Translations under genes and position numbers: made by a program | The notes under the pieces: generated by a model | What the model was told of the DNA's origin: nothing | The model's input: only the letters and a program-made list of their open reading frames with translations | Database searches by the model: none | From: Rhodococcus rhodochrous | GTDB lineage: Bacteria; Actinomycetota; Actinomycetes; Mycobacteriales; Mycobacteriaceae | Assembly (NCBI RefSeq): GCF_014854695.1 | Contig: NZ_CP027557.1 | Span: forward strand, 1,426,001-1,490,000 | DNA length: 64,000 nt | Reading direction: 5' to 3' | In this document: in pieces, positions 62,614 through 64,000 of the stretch | Numbering within the stretch: the first letter of the stretch is position 1 | Layout of the letters: each line of letters opens with the position of its first letter

Positions 62614-63991
62614 CGGCCGTCCTGTCGTGGGTGCGGTGCCAGATCAGGCCGAGCGCCGTGATGATCAGGAACAGCACGAAGGTCGACGCGAGCTGGACCC
62701 GGGCCGCGCTGTCGGACAGCATCAGCACGATGAAGCCGATGAGCATCGCGAGCGTGAACCAGCTGAGATAGGGGAACAGCCACATGCGCAGGCGAATGGT
62801 GCCCTCGCGCTCGAACTTGCGACGCAACCGCAGATGCGAGACGACGATGAACAGCCAGATCGCGATGAGCGCCGATCCGACGGCGTTGAGCAGGATCCCG
62901 AGAATGGTGTCGGGCAGCAACCAGTTGAGCCATACGCTGACGAAGCCGAAGAACACCGAGACGAGCACCGCGTTGCGGGGCACTCCGTGGTGGGTGAGCT
63001 TGCTGAGCCAGGCCGGGCCGTCGCCGCCGCGCGCCAGCGAGTAGGCCATGCGGGAGGTGCCGTAGACGTTGGCGTTGAACGCCGACAGCAGCGCGATCAC
63101 CACGACGAGTTCCATGAAGCCGGACGCGTAGGGGAGGCCGGCGATGTCGAGCACCGAGACGAACGGGGACGTCTCGCCGCTCGCCGCGGTCCACGGCAGC
63201 ACGAGCACCATGATCGAGATCGACCCGAGGTAGAAGATCGAGATACGCCAGACGACGCTGCGCACGGCGGTCGCGATGGACCGTTCCGGGTCCTTCGATT
63301 CGGCCGCGGCGATCGTGACGATCTCGATGCCGCCGAACGCGAAGGCCACCGCGAGCAGGCCGGCCGCGATGCCGGCGATGCCGTTGGGCGCGAAACCGTC
63401 GCCGTCGCCGAGCAGGTGCGTGGTGCCGACGGGTTCGGTGCCGGGGAGCAGGCCGAACACGAGCAGGATACCGATCACCAGGAACCCGAGGATGACCGCG
63501 ACCTTCAGGGCCGCGAACCAGAACTCGAATTCACCGAAGTTGGCGACCCGCGCGAGGTTGACCACCGCGAAGAAGGTGACGAACACCAGCGCGACCACCC
63601 ATTGGGGTACGCCCGGTAGCCACGACTGCACGATCGCGGAGGCGCCGGTGATCTCGACACCGAGCACCATGATCAGCATGAACCAGTACAACCAACCCAT
63701 GCTGAATCCGGCCCAGCGGCCGATTCCGATGCGTGCGTAGTGGGAGAACGAACCGCTCACCGGCAGCGCGGCACCCATCTCGCCGAGCATGCGCATCACG
63801 AAGATGATCATCACGCCGGCGAGCAGGTACGACACGATGATGGCCGGACCGGCGGCGGCGATACCCACTCCGGAACCGAGGAACAGGCCCGCGCCGATGG
63901 CGGAGCCGAGTCCCATCATGGTCAGATGACGGACCTTCAGGCCGCTCCCGAGATGTTCGACCTCGGAAGCCGGCCGCTGGGTTTCACTCAC
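62582..63991 (-). CDS. Amino acid permease (APC superfamily, AAT type)
   Basis: A 469-residue protein with 12 predicted membrane segments. The AAT signature LTMMGLGSAIGAGLFLGSGVGIAAAGPAIIVSYLLAG lies in TM1-2, with GFSMGWLYWFMLIMVLGVEITGASAIVQSW and FAFGGIEIVTIAAAESKDPERSIATAVRSVVWR typical of GabP/AroP/CycA transporters. It imports an amino acid or GABA by proton symport; the substrate is not defined. The coding start is at 63991 with upstream sequence not fully in the window. Confidence 0.92.
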   Translation of the reverse strand: MSETQRPASEVEHLGSGLKVRHLTMMGLGSAIGAGLFLGSGVGIAAAGPAIIVSYLLAGVMIIFVMRMLGEMGAALPVSGSFSHYARIGIGRWAGFSMGWLYWFMLIMVLGVEITGASAIVQSWLPGVPQWVVALVFVTFFAVVNLARVANFGEFEFWFAALKVAVILGFLVIGILLVFGLLPGTEPVGTTHLLGDGDGFAPNGIAGIAAGLLAVAFAFGGIEIVTIAAAESKDPERSIATAVRSVVWRISIFYLGSISIMVLVLPWTAASGETSPFVSVLDIAGLPYASGFMELVVVIALLSAFNANVYGTSRMAYSLARGGDGPAWLSKLTHHGVPRNAVLVSVFFGFVSVWLNWLLPDTILGILLNAVGSALIAIWLFIVVSHLRLRRKFEREGTIRLRMWLFPYLSWFTLAMLIGFIVLMLSDSAARVQLASTFVLFLIITALGLIWHRTHDRTAVSHPSDRPAQ

Positions 63992-64000
63992 AGTTTCTCG

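Overview
The window is chromosomal DNA of a very GC-rich actinobacterium, most likely a Rhodococcus or a close relative in the Nocardiaceae. The evidence is the set of lineage-specific pathways: mycothiol (mshB), phosphatidylinositol mannosides (pimE, lpqW), coenzyme F420 (fbiC) and mycobacterial-type acyl-CoA synthetases. GTG and TTG starts and 4-bp stop/start overlaps are frequent. I see no tRNA, rRNA, CRISPR array, insertion sequence or prophage.

Region 1 (1-12.9 kb) is accessory. It holds the end of a xylulokinase gene, a pentapeptide-repeat protein, a CGNR zinc-finger regulator and a leftward group that could be one transcription unit: a large P-loop ATPase, an FAD monooxygenase-like protein and a HAD phosphatase, with a remnant of a short-chain dehydrogenase upstream. 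Then come an MFS transporter, an acyl-CoA ligase, an arginine-rich membrane-tail protein and a tandem pair of ClpP peptidases. A PopR/ClgR-type regulator ending in Ala-Ala faces the ClpP pair, and a perfect inverted repeat precedes it.

Region 2 (13.4-28.8 kb) is a purine-catabolism superlocus. One rightward operon has a DUF6986 aldolase/malate-synthase-like protein, allantoinase, allantoicase, an NCS2 permease, a 2-oxoglutarate/Fe(II) oxygenase and an alpha/beta hydrolase. A leftward operon has a guanine/8-oxoguanine-type deaminase and both xanthine dehydrogenase subunits. A divergent PucR regulator follows, then a leftward uraD-uraH-uricase operon. Together these cover guanine -> xanthine -> urate -> 5-hydroxyisourate -> OHCU -> allantoin -> allantoate -> ureidoglycolate. 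No recognised ureidoglycolate-consuming enzyme is present, which makes the DUF6986 protein interesting. Two promoters of the region share a GTATACAG/CTGTATCC half-site.

Region 3 (28.9-40.3 kb) is mixed housekeeping and accessory: an unknown protein behind a palindromic operator, class I fumarase, a CPBP protease with a 2H phosphoesterase, an MmyB-type regulator, a Mug DNA glycosylase, a carotenoid oxygenase, an Mrr-like protein with an eroded catalytic site, a Tat-exported DUF1906 protein, an MFS transporter and a small SILSIGS-repeat protein.

Region 4 (40.3-59.4 kb) matches, as I recall it, the Rv1157c-Rv1178 neighbourhood of Mycobacterium tuberculosis: secreted protein, pimE, phhB, mutT2, typA, lpqW, mshB, a membrane protein, fbiC, fdxC and dapC, then a fadD36-like gene. 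The nitrate reductase and PE/PPE genes of M. tuberculosis are absent. A UdgB glycosylase and a PH-domain membrane-protein pair sit between the membrane-protein gene and fbiC.

Region 5 (59.5-64 kb) holds a second PucR/CdaR-type regulator, a solute-binding/von Willebrand A fusion protein and an amino acid permease.
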